From: Hyphomonadaceae bacterium
Lineage (GTDB): Bacteria > Pseudomonadota > Alphaproteobacteria > Caulobacterales > Aquidulcibacteraceae
NCBI GenBank assembly: GCA_016791385.1
Contig: JAEUMR010000055.1
Location: 62,001-126,000, forward strand
Length of the DNA stretch: 64,000 nucleotides
Direction: 5' to 3'
Part shown: positions 15,384 through 25,508 of the stretch, piece by piece
How the letters are laid out: each line of letters begins with the position of its first letter
Position numbering within the stretch: the stretch's first letter is position 1
Made by a program: the position numbers and the translations under genes
The notes under the pieces: model-generated
Told to the model about the DNA's origin: nothing
Databases searched by the model: none
What the model saw: only the letters and a program-made list of their open reading frames with translations

Positions 15384-18071
15384 ATGCAAGCATTATCACG
15401 CCGCGCCGCCGCGCCTGTCTTCGCGCTGGCGATGTTTTCGAGCGCCGCGCTGATCTTCGTGCTGCAGCCGCTGTTCGCCCGCATGGTGACGCCGCTCCTG
15501 GGTGGCTCGCCCGCGGTCTGGAACGCGTCGATGGCGTTTTTCCAGGCGGCGTTGCTGGTAGGGTACGTCTATGCGCACCTGCTGGCGCTGGTGCGCGACC
15601 TTCGCGTTCAGGCCGGCGTGCATGTGGCGGTGCTGCTCGTCGCTTGGCTCGTTCTGCCGGTGCATGTGACGACATTGCTGGGCGAACCGAGTTCGGAGCA
15701 CCCTGCGCTTTGGCTCGTTGGCGTGCTCACGCTGTCTGTCGGCGCGCCGTTCGCAGCGGCCTCTGCGACTGCTCCCTTGCTGCAAGCCTGGTACGCCCGC
15801 ACCGGCCGCGCTGACGCGCACGATCCCTACTATCTCTACGCCGCCAGCAATCTCGGCAGCTTCGCCGGACTGCTTGCATATCCGGCGCTGATTGAGCCTG
15901 CGCTCGGCGCCCATGCGCAGAGCGCTGCATGGAGCGTCGGCTATGTGATTGTCGCGGCGCTGATCGTGCTGTCGGCGGCGATGACCATCAGCGCGGACGG
16001 GCCTGCGCCCGAGCGCTCGGAACGGCCGCAGGGCCATGCGAGCTGGCGCGAGCGGCTCTATTGGATCGCCGCTGCGGCGATCCCCTCGGCGCTCACCCTC
16101 GGCGTGACGTTGCACATCTCCACCGATGTCGCTTCGGCGCCGATGTTCTGGGTCGTGCCGCTGGCGCTCTACCTGGCCACTTTCGTCATCGCCTTCATGA
16201 AGAACAGCGCGAAGGTCGAACCTTCGACGCTGCTCATCCATCCCGTCGCGGTCGCGCTCCTGGTGATGTCGTATTACGCGTCGGAGAACTGGATCGGCTC
16301 GGTTTCGGGCATTTTGGCCGGGTTCTTCTTCAGCGCGCTGATCTGCCATTTGGCGCTGTCAGCCTCGCGCCCGAGTGCTGACCGGCTGACCGAGTTCTAT
16401 CTGTTTGTGTCGCTCGGCGGCGTCATCGGCGGCGCGTTCGCCGCGTTCCTGGCCCCCGTGATCTTCAACAACGTCTACGAATATCCGTTGGCCTTGGCCG
16501 CCGCGTGTCTGTTCCGGCCGCGCGAGGGAAGCACGATGCCGCGCGTGACCGACGCGTCTGTCGGCGCCGCCGGCATCATGGTGGTCGGCGCGCTCGTGTT
16601 GATGCGGCTCGATACGCTCGACGCGGTCCTTGTCCTGGCCGCGCTCGGCGCGGCGGCGGCAATCGTCGCTGCCGGCTGGGGTGACGACAACCGGCCCGCG
16701 CCAATGCGCTATTTCTTCCTCGGCGCAGGATTTGTGCATGCCGGCTTGGTGATCTGGTGTGCGTTCAACAATGCGGGGGTATTCCTGCGCAGCGTCATCG
16801 ACAACAAGCCGCACATCGACATCGCCGCCCCCTGGGGGGCCGTGCTGACCATCTCCAGCTTGTTGATGCTGATGTTTGCGGTGCATGGCACGGTGCAGCC
16901 GCGCCGCAACACCAAGAACGTGCTTGGCGATTACGCGTACGGCGTGGCCATCCCGACTCTTCTGTTGCTGATCGTGCTCGTGCTTGTCGGGCAGGGTCTT
17001 GGCCCGCCCTTGATGATCGCGCTGGGGCTCAGCTTTTGCGGCCTTGCGATTTTCCTCAACCGCGGACGGCCGATCGTCATGGCAGCGCTGGTGCTGTCGT
17101 CGTTCTTGATCATCTTCCTCGAAGACGCGCGCGGGGGTCGCATCATCACGCAGGAACGCAGTTTCTTCGGTGTTTTGCGGACGCGTGTGGTGGAGGATAG
17201 CGACGATCCGCGCGTGCCGCCGCTCCGCATCTTGATGCACGGCACGACCATTCACGGCGCCCAGCTCGCCGCGCCGGGATACACGCGCCAGCCGTTGACC
17301 TATTACAATCCACGCACCGCGCTGGGTGAAGCGATCCTTGCGGGCCTCAGCACCGCCGACACCGCCAACATGGCGCTGATCGGGCTTGGCGCCGGCTCCA
17401 GCGCCTGCCTTACCCGGCCGCAGGATCATCTCACCATCTTCGAGATCGACCCGGCGGTGGTGCGCCTGTCGGCGATGCCGGGGGGTGATTTCACCTACGT
17501 GCCGGAGTGCCAACCCCACGCACGCGTGGAACTCGGCGATGCGCGTCTGCAAATCCGCGAGGAACCGGACAATTCGTATGACGTCATCGTCGTCGATGCC
17601 TTCTCATCGGACGCCATTCCCGCCCACCTGCTGACGCGTGAAGCGCTGGCGCTTTATCTGCGCAAGGTGAAAGACACCGGCATCGTCGTGCTGCATTTGT
17701 CGAACCGCAATCTCGCGCTGGTGTCAGAAGCAGCGCGGGTTGCGCGCGATCTGCACGCCCCGACGCTGTTCCGCATTAGCGAGCGCTTCCAGCAGCCTTA
17801 TGTCTCGTATTACGGCGGCCTCGCGGCCAGCGTGATGATCGTCGCGCGCTCGCCGGAGACGCTGAATCGCCTGCAATTGCCCAGTCACGATTGGCGCATG
17901 TTCGAGGCGCCGTCAGGCCCGGGCTGGACCGACGATTACATCAATATGCCGCGCGCATTGTGGGAAGGGCTAACCGGGGCTGAGGAATGCCGGCTCTATT
18001 CCTATCTTGAGCGCTGCGGAGGCGGCGCTGCGCAGCAGACGGCGCCAAACGCGCCTGCGGCGCCCAACTAG
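15384..18071 (+). CDS. membrane protein fused to a spermidine-synthase-like domain
   Basis: This 895-residue protein has an N-terminal half with about a dozen or more hydrophobic helices (first one [20 protein letters not shown] near residue 10) and a C-terminal Rossmann methyltransferase/aminopropyltransferase-like domain from about 650. The latter has [10 protein letters not shown] near 666, [12 protein letters not shown], and [20 protein letters not shown]. Such fused transporter/spermidine-synthase proteins are widespread in proteobacteria, and their substrate is unknown. The ATG at 15384 follows GAGGG. The stop overlaps the convergent ispDF by four bases. Confidence 0.8.
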   Translation: MQALSRRAAAPVFALAMFSSAALIFVLQPLFARMVTPLLGGSPAVWNASMAFFQAALLVGYVYAHLLALVRDLRVQAGVHVAVLLVAWLVLPVHVTTLLGEPSSEHPALWLVGVLTLSVGAPFAAASATAPLLQAWYARTGRADAHDPYYLYAASNLGSFAGLLAYPALIEPALGAHAQSAAWSVGYVIVAALIVLSAAMTISADGPAPERSERPQGHASWRERLYWIAAAAIPSALTLGVTLHISTDVASAPMFWVVPLALYLATFVIAFMKNSAKVEPSTLLIHPVAVALLVMSYYASENWIGSVSGILAGFFFSALICHLALSASRPSADRLTEFYLFVSLGGVIGGAFAAFLAPVIFNNVYEYPLALAAACLFRPREGSTMPRVTDASVGAAGIMVVGALVLMRLDTLDAVLVLAALGAAAAIVAAGWGDDNRPAPMRYFFLGAGFVHAGLVIWCAFNNAGVFLRSVIDNKPHIDIAAPWGAVLTISSLLMLMFAVHGTVQPRRNTKNVLGDYAYGVAIPTLLLLIVLVLVGQGLGPPLMIALGLSFCGLAIFLNRGRPIVMAALVLSSFLIIFLEDARGGRIITQERSFFGVLRTRVVEDSDDPRVPPLRILMHGTTIHGAQLAAPGYTRQPLTYYNPRTALGEAILAGLSTADTANMALIGLGAGSSACLTRPQDHLTIFEIDPAVVRLSAMPGGDFTYVPECQPHARVELGDARLQIREEPDNSYDVIVVDAFSSDAIPAHLLTREALALYLRKVKDTGIVVLHLSNRNLALVSEAARVARDLHAPTLFRISERFQQPYVSYYGGLAASVMIVARSPETLNRLQLPSHDWRMFEAPSGPGWTDDYINMPRALWEGLTGAEECRLYSYLERCGGGAAQQTAPNAPAAPN

Positions 18072-19207
18072 CGGCGGCGCTCCAACGTCGCCGTTGCCTG
18101 CGCAGCGAGGCCTTCTTCACGGCCCAGGAAACCCATGCGCTCGGTGGTGGTTGCTTTGACGCTGACGCGTTCGACAGGGAGCCCAAGCACTGCGGCGGTG
18201 CGGGCGCGCATAGCCTCGCGGTGCGGCCCGATCTTCGGCCGCTCGCAGAGGATGGTCACGTCGACGTGCAGAATGCGTGCGCCAGCGGCTTCGGCCAGTT
18301 CGCGTGCATGACGCAGGAAGCGTTCCGAATCCGCGCCCTTCCAGCGCGGATCGCTGGGCGGGAAATGGGCGCCGATGTCGCCCTCGCCAAGCGCGCCCAA
18401 GATCGCGTCGACAAGTGCATGCCAGCCCGCATCGGCGTCTGAATGGCCGAGCAATCCCTTGTGATGCGGGATGCGGACGCCGCAGAGCGTGACGTGATCG
18501 CCCTCGCCGAAGCGATGCGCATCGACGCCATTGCCGACACAGGTGAAGCGTTCGCCGCTCATGAGCGTTTCGATCACCGTGATGTCCTCCGGGTAAGTCA
18601 GCTTCATCAGCCGCACGTCGCCGCGTACGAGTTGTGTTTCACCGCCATAGGCGCGCACCACCGACAAATCGTCGGTGAAATCGGCGCCCGCGGCGGCGTA
18701 GGCGGCGCGCAGCACGGCGCCGCGAAACGCCTGCGGCGTCTGCACCGCGTGCGCGTCTGCCCGATCAATCGTCTCACGCACGCGCCCTGCTCCGTCGCTG
18801 CGTAGCAGGGTATCGGAGAGGGGGAGGGCAGGGGCGACTGCATCGGCGCCCTGCTGCACTTGCTCGACTAAGGTGCGAACCATCGCTGCCGTCAGCCCCG
18901 GACGGGCGGCGTCATGCACCAGGACAGTGTCCGCATTGCTCGCCGCGGCAAGCGCGGCGCGAACCGACGCTGTGCGGGTTGCGCCGCCATTCACGAAATC
19001 GACCTTCCAGGCCGCAAGCGCTTCCCGCGCGCGAGCTTCCTGGTCCGGCGCTATCGCGACCACGATCTGCTCGACCCCCGCTTCCGCGAAGGCCGCCACA
19101 GACCAAGCCAGTACCGGCCGGCCGAGCAGGGGCCAGAATTGCTTCGGCGTGCCCCCGCCTGCCCGCTGGCCGGAGCCGGCTGCGACAATGATCGCGGCGG
19201 TGCTCAT
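18068..19207 (-). CDS. ispDF: bifunctional IspD/IspF of the MEP isoprenoid pathway
   Basis: This 379-residue fusion carries two steps of the non-mevalonate pathway: IspD (2-C-methyl-D-erythritol 4-phosphate cytidylyltransferase, about residues 1-215, with AAGSGQRAGGGTPKQF) and IspF (2-C-methyl-D-erythritol 2,4-cyclodiphosphate synthase, about 222-379, with metal-binding VGNGVDAHRFG and GLLGHSDADAGWHAL). Fusion of IspD and IspF is usual in alphaproteobacteria. In many relatives dusB lies between ispDF and ntrB; here the divergent ntrB follows directly. Confidence 0.96.
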   Translation of the reverse strand: MSTAAIIVAAGSGQRAGGGTPKQFWPLLGRPVLAWSVAAFAEAGVEQIVVAIAPDQEARAREALAAWKVDFVNGGATRTASVRAALAAASNADTVLVHDAARPGLTAAMVRTLVEQVQQGADAVAPALPLSDTLLRSDGAGRVRETIDRADAHAVQTPQAFRGAVLRAAYAAAGADFTDDLSVVRAYGGETQLVRGDVRLMKLTYPEDITVIETLMSGERFTCVGNGVDAHRFGEGDHVTLCGVRIPHHKGLLGHSDADAGWHALVDAILGALGEGDIGAHFPPSDPRWKGADSERFLRHARELAEAAGARILHVDVTILCERPKIGPHREAMRARTAAVLGLPVERVSVKATTTERMGFLGREEGLAAQATATLERRR

Positions 19208-19363
19208 CGTCTGGAGAATTCCTCGCGTTCGTGTTGCATTGCAGCATAAACCCTTGGCGCCCGCTTTTTAGGCGCCCTAGGGTGGGGATGCAAAGGGCAG
19301 GGCCATGTTTGGTTTGAGCCAGTTCAGCCGCCACGTCACGTCTGCGCGCCTTAGGGGGCGCAG

Positions 19364-20443
19364 ATGAGCGATACGGCGCTGCTCCCACTGGGCCGGATTG
19401 CCGGACCGGATGTCGAGCGTTGGCTCGAAGCGCTGCCGGCTCCGGTTATCGGCGTCGCCCCCGACGAACGGGTGCGCTTCCTGAACTCGGCCGCAGCTGA
19501 CCTGCTCACCGGAATAGGGCGCGGCATCCTCGGCCGGCGCCTCGATGAGATATTCGGCCCGGACGCGCCCATCATCAGCCTGGCCCGCCGCGCCCTCAGT
19601 GGCTCGACCGGCTTTGCCGAAGCCGACGTCGCGCTGATGGGCCCAGGCTTTGCGCTTGGCCATGCTTCGGTCGCGGCAAGCCCGGTGGGCGAACACGGCT
19701 ATATCGCGCTCGTCATCACGCGCCAGCCGCGCGCACGGCATGCGCCGCCGCTGACGGGCGCATCGGCCGCGCGCACGCTGGCGCATGAAGTGCGCAATCC
19801 GCTCGCCGGCATCCGCGCTGCAGCGCAGCTCATCTCGCGCGGCGACGATCCCGATGCGGCCGCGCTCGGCAAGCTCATCTGCGACGAAGTCGATCGCATC
19901 CGGCGGCTCACCGATCAGATCGATCCAATGGCCGGCATGGCGCCGCCAAACTTCGAACGCTTCAATATCCACGAAGCGCTTGAGCGCGTGCGCATGCTGA
20001 TCGGCTCCAGCGCGCCGGACGTGATGATCCGCGAGCGCTACGATCCGAGTCTGCCGCTGGTCACCGGCGATCTCGATCAGCTGATCCAAGCTTTCCTGAA
20101 CATCGCTAAGAATGCAGTCGAAGCAGTGACCGGCCAGCCTGACGGCGAGGTGGCGCTGGTGACGTCCTATCGCCACGGCGTGCGCATTCGCTCTGGCGCC
20201 AGCGGGGCGGCGCGCACGCAGCTCGAAGTGCAGATCATCGACAACGGCCCAGGCGTCTCGCCTGAGATCGCTGAGCGTCTGTTCGAAGCCTTCGCCACCA
20301 CCAAGCCGAATGGCATGGGCCTTGGCCTCACCGTCGCCGCCGACATCATCGCCCGCCACGATGGGCGCATCGAAGTCACCAGCGCGCCGGGGCGCACCGC
20401 TTTCAGAATTCTCCTCCCGCTCGATACGGATGAACGCTCATGA
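19364..20443 (+). CDS. ntrB: nitrogen regulation sensor histidine kinase NtrB (GlnL)
   Basis: This 359-residue soluble kinase senses nitrogen status through PII and controls phosphorylation of NtrC. It has an N-terminal PAS domain (about 15-120), a dimerisation and phosphoacceptor region with LAHEVRNPLAGIRAAAQL (His141), and a HATPase domain with NIAKNAVEAV, IIDNGPGV and GMGLGLTVAADI. The length is normal. The first gene of a plus-strand run, its stop overlaps ntrC (ATGA). The 156-base region upstream to ispDF should hold the promoter; I see no clear sigma-54 type site there. Confidence 0.94.
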   Translation: MSDTALLPLGRIAGPDVERWLEALPAPVIGVAPDERVRFLNSAAADLLTGIGRGILGRRLDEIFGPDAPIISLARRALSGSTGFAEADVALMGPGFALGHASVAASPVGEHGYIALVITRQPRARHAPPLTGASAARTLAHEVRNPLAGIRAAAQLISRGDDPDAAALGKLICDEVDRIRRLTDQIDPMAGMAPPNFERFNIHEALERVRMLIGSSAPDVMIRERYDPSLPLVTGDLDQLIQAFLNIAKNAVEAVTGQPDGEVALVTSYRHGVRIRSGASGAARTQLEVQIIDNGPGVSPEIAERLFEAFATTKPNGMGLGLTVAADIIARHDGRIEVTSAPGRTAFRILLPLDTDERS

Positions 20444-21819
20444 GCGCACGCGTACTGCTCGCCGATGACGATGCTTCGCTTCGGTTCGTGCTGTCGCAAG
20501 CGCTGAGCAAGGAAGGCTATCAGGTTCGCGCCACCAGCAACGTGTCGACGCTGGCGAAATGGGTGAAGGAGGGGGAGGGCGATATCGTCCTCAGCGACGT
20601 CTATATGGGCGAGGAATGCGTGTTCGACGCCCTGCCCGATATGCGCATCGCCCGGCCCAACCTGCCGATCATCGTCATGAGCGCACAATCGACGGTGAGC
20701 ACCGCCCTCTCCGCGGCGAGCGCGGGCGCGTATGATTACTTGCCCAAGCCGTTCGATCTCGACGAGCTGATGCAGGCGCTGAGACGCGGCCTTTCCGGCG
20801 GACCTGATCCGAAAACCCGCGCGCAGACTTCGAAGGCCGAGAAGGAAGAAAAGCTGCCGCTGATTGGCCGGTCGGCGGCGATGCAGGACGTCTATCGCGT
20901 GATGGCGCGCGTGGCCGGCTCCGACCTTACAGTGCTGATCGAAGGGGAGAGCGGCGCAGGCAAAGAGCGCGTGGCGCGCGCCATCCACGATCACAGCCGC
21001 CGCGCTAAGGGACCGTTCGTGGCTGTGAGCCTCGCCGGCATCGGCGCGCGGCAGATCGAGACGGATCTGTTCGGCGGCGGCGGCAAGCTCGAGCAAGCGC
21101 GCGGCGGTACGTTGTACTTGGAAGACATCGACGAGATGCCGACGGAATCGCAGCTGCGCTTTGCGGCGATGCTGCAATCAAGCGAGGCTGAAGAGGCGGA
21201 TGTCCGCCTGATCGTCGCTGCGCAGCGCAATCTTGCAGCGCTCGCGCGCCAGGGTGCGTTCCGCCAGGATTTGTTCTACCGCCTCAACGTCGTCACCATC
21301 CATCTGCCGCCGCTGCGTGACCGGCTCGATGACGTGGGAGACCTCGCACGCGCGTTCTTGCTGCGGGCCAAGCGCGAAGGACTGCCGGAGAAATCGATCG
21401 ACGCCGCCGCAGTCGAACGGCTGAAGACGCACGCCTTCCCGGGCAATGTGCGCGAGCTTGAGAACATGCTGCGCCGGGCCGCGGCGCTCAGCCCGGCGCC
21501 CGTGATCACTGACCGCGACATCGCCCAGCAACTCGGCGCAGCGGCGGCTGCGCGCGCCCAAAGCGATAGTCCCGATGAGAGCTTCGAAGCCGCCGTCTCG
21601 CGCCGGCTGACCGAAGAATTCGGCATCGCGGGCGCCGACCTGCCGGTGGCAGGGCTTTATGACCGGCTGCTGGCCGAGCTTGAACGGCCGCTCATTTTGC
21701 AGACCCTGAAGGCCACCGGCGGCAATCAGGTGAAGGCGGCTGCCGTTCTCGGCATCAACCGCAATACCCTCCGCAAGAAAATCCAGTCGCTGGGACTGCC
21801 CACTGGGAAGGGCGATTGA
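20440..21819 (+). CDS. ntrC: nitrogen response regulator NtrC lacking the GAFTGA loop
   Basis: This 459-residue regulator has a receiver domain (phosphoacceptor Asp53 in VLSDVYMG), an AAA+ domain and a Fis-type helix-turn-helix (KATGGNQVKAAAVLGINRNT). Walker A is intact (GESGAGKE, 169-176). Between the TDLFG (208-212) and KLEQARGGTLYL, the loop that should hold GAFTGA is deleted to a short GGG stretch. Walker B reads YLEDID where family members have FLDEIG, so Asp and Glu are swapped. It therefore probably does not remodel sigma-54 polymerase and acts as a sigma-70-type regulator, as described for Rhodobacter capsulatus NtrC. Confidence 0.93.
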   Translation: MSARVLLADDDASLRFVLSQALSKEGYQVRATSNVSTLAKWVKEGEGDIVLSDVYMGEECVFDALPDMRIARPNLPIIVMSAQSTVSTALSAASAGAYDYLPKPFDLDELMQALRRGLSGGPDPKTRAQTSKAEKEEKLPLIGRSAAMQDVYRVMARVAGSDLTVLIEGESGAGKERVARAIHDHSRRAKGPFVAVSLAGIGARQIETDLFGGGGKLEQARGGTLYLEDIDEMPTESQLRFAAMLQSSEAEEADVRLIVAAQRNLAALARQGAFRQDLFYRLNVVTIHLPPLRDRLDDVGDLARAFLLRAKREGLPEKSIDAAAVERLKTHAFPGNVRELENMLRRAAALSPAPVITDRDIAQQLGAAAAARAQSDSPDESFEAAVSRRLTEEFGIAGADLPVAGLYDRLLAELERPLILQTLKATGGNQVKAAAVLGINRNTLRKKIQSLGLPTGKGD

Positions 21820-21845
21820 CGCCAGTGTGATTTCTCGCCACACCC

Positions 21846-24113
21846 ATGTTGCCAGAACGCAACATGAGGCCCCCGGCCATGGTGCACCAAATCGCAGCGC
21901 AGCCGGCTGAGTCGGCTGTCCTCAGCGACCGCCCCCAGGGGCGGAGCACCATCGCATTTATCGTCGGCATGGCCATCGCCGGCCTCCTCACCGGCTCCGC
22001 CACCATCATGCTGCTGATGGGGGAGGGCTTGGCCGGCGAAGCCAACACTGCGGTTGGCGCGCTGCTGATCGTCAGCCTCGTCATTTCGGCAGCCCTGGCC
22101 GGCATCCTGCTGCATCGGCTGATGCGGGTGGCGCGCGCCTGGCGCGCCTCGGCCACGGGCGCACGGCTGCACGTCCGTTTCGTCACCCTGTTTAGCCTCG
22201 CCGCTCTGGCGCCGGCGATCATCGTCGCGGCGTTCCTGGGCTTCACCTTCAGCCAGGGCGTCGAGCGCTGGTTCAGCCAGCGTGTCGAGACCACGATCGA
22301 GAACGCGGCCAATGTCGGGCGCGCTTATGTCGACCTCGCCTCGGGCGGCATCAGCGGCGAGGCCGAGGCGATGGCGGTCGATCTCAATCTCGCTCAGCGC
22401 GGCTTGGTTGAGGAGCCGCAGCGCTACCTTTCATTTCTTGCCGCGCAGGCCGAGCGCCGCGACCTCGTCGCCGCTTATGTCATCGACAACAGCGGCCGTG
22501 TGCTGGCGCGCGCCGAGCGCGATGGCTCGCTTGGCTATGTTGCGCCGACGGCCGAGGCGTTCGCGTCCGCCAATCAAGGCGATGTCTCGGTGCAGTTCGA
22601 TCAGGCGCAGGACCGTGTCCGCGCGCTCTACCGGCTCACCGGATACAACGACGCTTATCTGTACGTCTCCCGGCCGGTCGAGCCCGGCTTGGTTGCGCGG
22701 CTGCGTGCATTCGATGAATCCGTGGTCGATTATCGCAATGCGCGCGAACAACAGGGCGCGCTGCGCGGGCTGTTCGGACTGGCCTACTTATCCACAGCCT
22801 TGATCGTACTGCTCGCGGCAGGGTGGGTCGGACTGACCAGCGCCTCGCGCGTGGCTGAACCGATCGGCCGTCTTGTCGGCGCCGCACGCCGCGTTGCCTC
22901 CGGCGACTTGAAAGCCCGCGTCACCGTCGGCGAAGAACGCGACGAAATCGACGCACTCGCGAGCGCGTTCAACTCAATGACGGAGCAGCTCGAAACGCAG
23001 CGGCGCGATCTGGTGTCGGCGCAGGAGCAGGCGGAATCGCGCCGCATGTTTATCGAAACGGTGCTGGGCGGGGTTAGCGCCGGCGTTGTCGGCCTTGATC
23101 GCGATGGCCGCATTACCGCGGCCAATCGCTCGGCCGCGCAGCTGCTCGGCTATGGCGACGGCAACATGGTGGGCCGGCGTCTGATCGATATTGCGCCAGA
23201 GTTTTCCGAACTGCTCAATCAGCCCGCGCCCACGACAGAAACACCGCCGCAGCGCGTCGACCTCGTGCGCGAAGGCGGCAGCCTGAATCTCAGCGTACGC
23301 ATGAGCCCTGACGCCGAGCGGGGCCTCGTGTTGACCTTCGACGACATGACCAAGCTTATTTCCGCCCAACGCCAGGAGGCTTGGAAGGACGTCGCACGCC
23401 GCATCGCGCATGAGATCAAGAACCCGCTAACGCCAATCCAGCTTTCGGCAGAACGGCTGCGCAAGAAGTATTCGAGCGAGATCACCTCGGATCCCGACAC
23501 CTTCGCCAAGTGCACCGACACGATCCTGCGGCAGGTCGCCGATATCGGCCGCATGGTGGACGAGTTCTCCTCCTTCGCGCGCATGCCGACGCCGAAAATG
23601 TCGTTCGCCGACATGAGCGATATCGCGCGCTCGACCGTGTTCGGACAGCGCCTTGCCTTCGCCGACATGCGCATCGAGGTCGAGGGCGTGGACAAGCCGA
23701 TCGGGCTGGTGTGCGACGAGCGTTTGATCGCGCAAGCGCTGCTCAATCTGATCAAGAACGCAGCTGAAAGCGTGCAGGCGCGCCGCGCCCGCGACGGCGA
23801 GCCGAAGGACGGCTTTGTGTTGCTGCGGTTGCGTGATTTGGACTTCGGCGTGCAGTTCGAGGTGATCGATAACGGGTTGGGCTTCCCGGAAAAGGATCGG
23901 CACCGCTTGATCGAACCGTACGTGACGACACGCACCAAGGGCGCCGGCCTTGGCCTGGCCATCGTTGCGCGCATCGTTGAAGACCACGGGGGGCTGATTG
24001 AGTTGGACGACGCACCCGGGCCAAATCCCGGCGCCGTCGTCCGTTTCGTTCTTCCAAAGCGTGGCGAAGAGCCAACTGAACTCGCCTCAGAACATGGCGC
24101 AGGAGCCCAGTAG
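21846..24113 (+). CDS. ntrY: nitrogen regulation sensor histidine kinase NtrY
   Basis: This 755-residue membrane kinase is the partner of NtrX. It has two N-terminal hydrophobic helices (about 38-60 and 70-90), a third at about 107-130, an extracytoplasmic sensor region to about 310, a helix followed by a HAMP domain (SRVAEPIGRLVGAARRVASG), a PAS domain, a HisKA domain (DVARRIAHEIKNPLTPIQLS, His near 522) and a HATPase domain with NLIKNAAESV and KGAGLGLAIV. In other alphaproteobacteria NtrYX responds to nitrogen and redox conditions and affects the envelope. It directly abuts ntrX. Confidence 0.94.
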   Translation: MLPERNMRPPAMVHQIAAQPAESAVLSDRPQGRSTIAFIVGMAIAGLLTGSATIMLLMGEGLAGEANTAVGALLIVSLVISAALAGILLHRLMRVARAWRASATGARLHVRFVTLFSLAALAPAIIVAAFLGFTFSQGVERWFSQRVETTIENAANVGRAYVDLASGGISGEAEAMAVDLNLAQRGLVEEPQRYLSFLAAQAERRDLVAAYVIDNSGRVLARAERDGSLGYVAPTAEAFASANQGDVSVQFDQAQDRVRALYRLTGYNDAYLYVSRPVEPGLVARLRAFDESVVDYRNAREQQGALRGLFGLAYLSTALIVLLAAGWVGLTSASRVAEPIGRLVGAARRVASGDLKARVTVGEERDEIDALASAFNSMTEQLETQRRDLVSAQEQAESRRMFIETVLGGVSAGVVGLDRDGRITAANRSAAQLLGYGDGNMVGRRLIDIAPEFSELLNQPAPTTETPPQRVDLVREGGSLNLSVRMSPDAERGLVLTFDDMTKLISAQRQEAWKDVARRIAHEIKNPLTPIQLSAERLRKKYSSEITSDPDTFAKCTDTILRQVADIGRMVDEFSSFARMPTPKMSFADMSDIARSTVFGQRLAFADMRIEVEGVDKPIGLVCDERLIAQALLNLIKNAAESVQARRARDGEPKDGFVLLRLRDLDFGVQFEVIDNGLGFPEKDRHRLIEPYVTTRTKGAGLGLAIVARIVEDHGGLIELDDAPGPNPGAVVRFVLPKRGEEPTELASEHGAGAQ

Positions 24114-25508
24114 ATGGCGCAGGATATTCTCATCATCGACGACGAAGCGGACATCCGCGACCTCGTCTCCGGCATTCTCGAAGATGACGGACACCAAGTC
24201 CGTGCAGCGCGCGACAGCGATGAAGCAATGGAGGCGTTCCGCCGCCGCAAGCCTTCGCTGGTGGTGCTCGACATCTGGCTGCAAGGCAGCCGCATGGACG
24301 GCCTCGAACTCTTGAGCATGTTTAAAGAGATCGATCCGGACATGCCGGTGGTCGTGATCTCCGGTCACGGCACGATCGAGACGGCGGTCGCGGCGATCCG
24401 CAAGGGCGCCTACGATTTCGTCGAGAAGCCCTTCACCGCCGACCGCTTGCTGCTGGTTGTCCAGCGCGCGCTCGAAGCGGCGCGGCTTAAGCGTGAGAAT
24501 ATCGCGCTGAAGGCGCGGTCGGCGGCCAGTGATGAGCTGATCGGCTCCTCCCCGGTGATGGCGGCGTTGCGCAGCGCCATCGACCGGGTGTCGCAGACCA
24601 ATTCGCGTGTCTTGATCAATGGCCCAGCGGGCTCCGGTAAAGAGCTGGTCGCGCGTCTGCTGCACGAACGCAGCCCGCGCGTAGGCGGTCCGTTCGTCGC
24701 CATCAACGCGGCCTCGATTGCACCCGAGCGGATGGAAAGCGAAATCTTCGGCGAAGAGGGCCCCGATGGGCGTCCGCGCAAGATCGGCGTGTTCGAGCAA
24801 GCGCATGGCGGCACGCTGTTCCTCGACGAAGTTGGCGATATGCCGCTTGAGACGCAGTCGAAGATCTTGCGGGTTCTGGTCGAGCAACGCTTCCGCCGCC
24901 TCGGCGGCAGCACCGACGTGCAGGTGAACGTGCGCGTTGTCTCCTCCACGTCCCGAGAACTCAGCGGCGACATCGAAGCCGGGCGCTTCCGCGAGGATCT
25001 CTACCATCGCCTCAACGTCGTGCCGCTGCGCGCGCCGAGCTTGGCTGAGCGCCGCGACGACATCCCAGAACTGGCCGGCTATTTTGTCGGCCGCCTAGCG
25101 GGGATGTCCGGCGTGCCTGCGCGGCAAATCGGCGAGGACGCGCTCGCGGCGCTCCAGGCTGCGGACTGGCCGGGCAATGTGCGTCAGCTGCGCAACGTGA
25201 TCGAGCGCATCCTCATCCTCGCCACCGGCGATGTGGCGACGCCGGTCACCGTCGACACGCTGCCGCCTGAAGCCTGGCCGCAGGCTGGCTTCTCCAAGCA
25301 TGATGGCTTGCAGGAAGTGATTGCACTGCCGCTACGCGACGCGCGCGAGCGCTTTGAGCGCGAATATCTCAACGTGCAGATCACCCGCTTCGGCGGCAAT
25401 ATCTCGCGCACCGCCGCCTTCATCGGCATGGAGCGCTCGGCCCTGCACCGCAAGCTCAAGTCGCTCGGGGTTGAGCCGCCGGGACGCAACGGTCAGGAAG
25501 CTGAATGA
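24114..25508 (+). CDS. ntrX: nitrogen/redox response regulator NtrX
   Basis: This 464-residue regulator has a receiver (phosphoacceptor Asp53 in VLDIWLQG), a AAA+ domain with Walker A GPAGSGKE (170-177) and intact Walker B LFLDEVGDMP, and a Fis-type helix-turn-helix at the C-terminus (FGGNISRTAAFIGMERSALH). As in other NtrX proteins the GAFTGA loop is missing (IFGEEGPDGRPRKIG in its place), so it is expected to work without sigma-54. The ATG follows the ntrY stop (TAGATG). Its stop overlaps the next gene by four bases. Confidence 0.95.
   Translation: MAQDILIIDDEADIRDLVSGILEDDGHQVRAARDSDEAMEAFRRRKPSLVVLDIWLQGSRMDGLELLSMFKEIDPDMPVVVISGHGTIETAVAAIRKGAYDFVEKPFTADRLLLVVQRALEAARLKRENIALKARSAASDELIGSSPVMAALRSAIDRVSQTNSRVLINGPAGSGKELVARLLHERSPRVGGPFVAINAASIAPERMESEIFGEEGPDGRPRKIGVFEQAHGGTLFLDEVGDMPLETQSKILRVLVEQRFRRLGGSTDVQVNVRVVSSTSRELSGDIEAGRFREDLYHRLNVVPLRAPSLAERRDDIPELAGYFVGRLAGMSGVPARQIGEDALAALQAADWPGNVRQLRNVIERILILATGDVATPVTVDTLPPEAWPQAGFSKHDGLQEVIALPLRDARERFEREYLNVQITRFGGNISRTAAFIGMERSALHRKLKSLGVEPPGRNGQEAE

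Noticed and set aside
16359-17552. 397-codon open frame opposite the spermidine-synthase-like fusion
   Set aside because: Same antisense effect; composition is not protein-like and it has no ribosome-binding site.
18779-18850. Possible repeat element inside ispDF, as in pdhB and pdhC
   Set aside because: The region encodes the normal IspD sequence PALPLSDTLLRSDGAG with no nested hairpins of the same kind.
22788-22796. TTATCCACA, a perfect DnaA box, inside ntrY
   Set aside because: Single box within coding sequence with no AT-rich region or other boxes; an origin is not supported.
24114-25508. Missing GAFTGA in NtrX considered as an anomaly
   Set aside because: Lack of this motif is usual in the NtrX family, so it is not a special finding here, unlike the Walker B change in NtrC.
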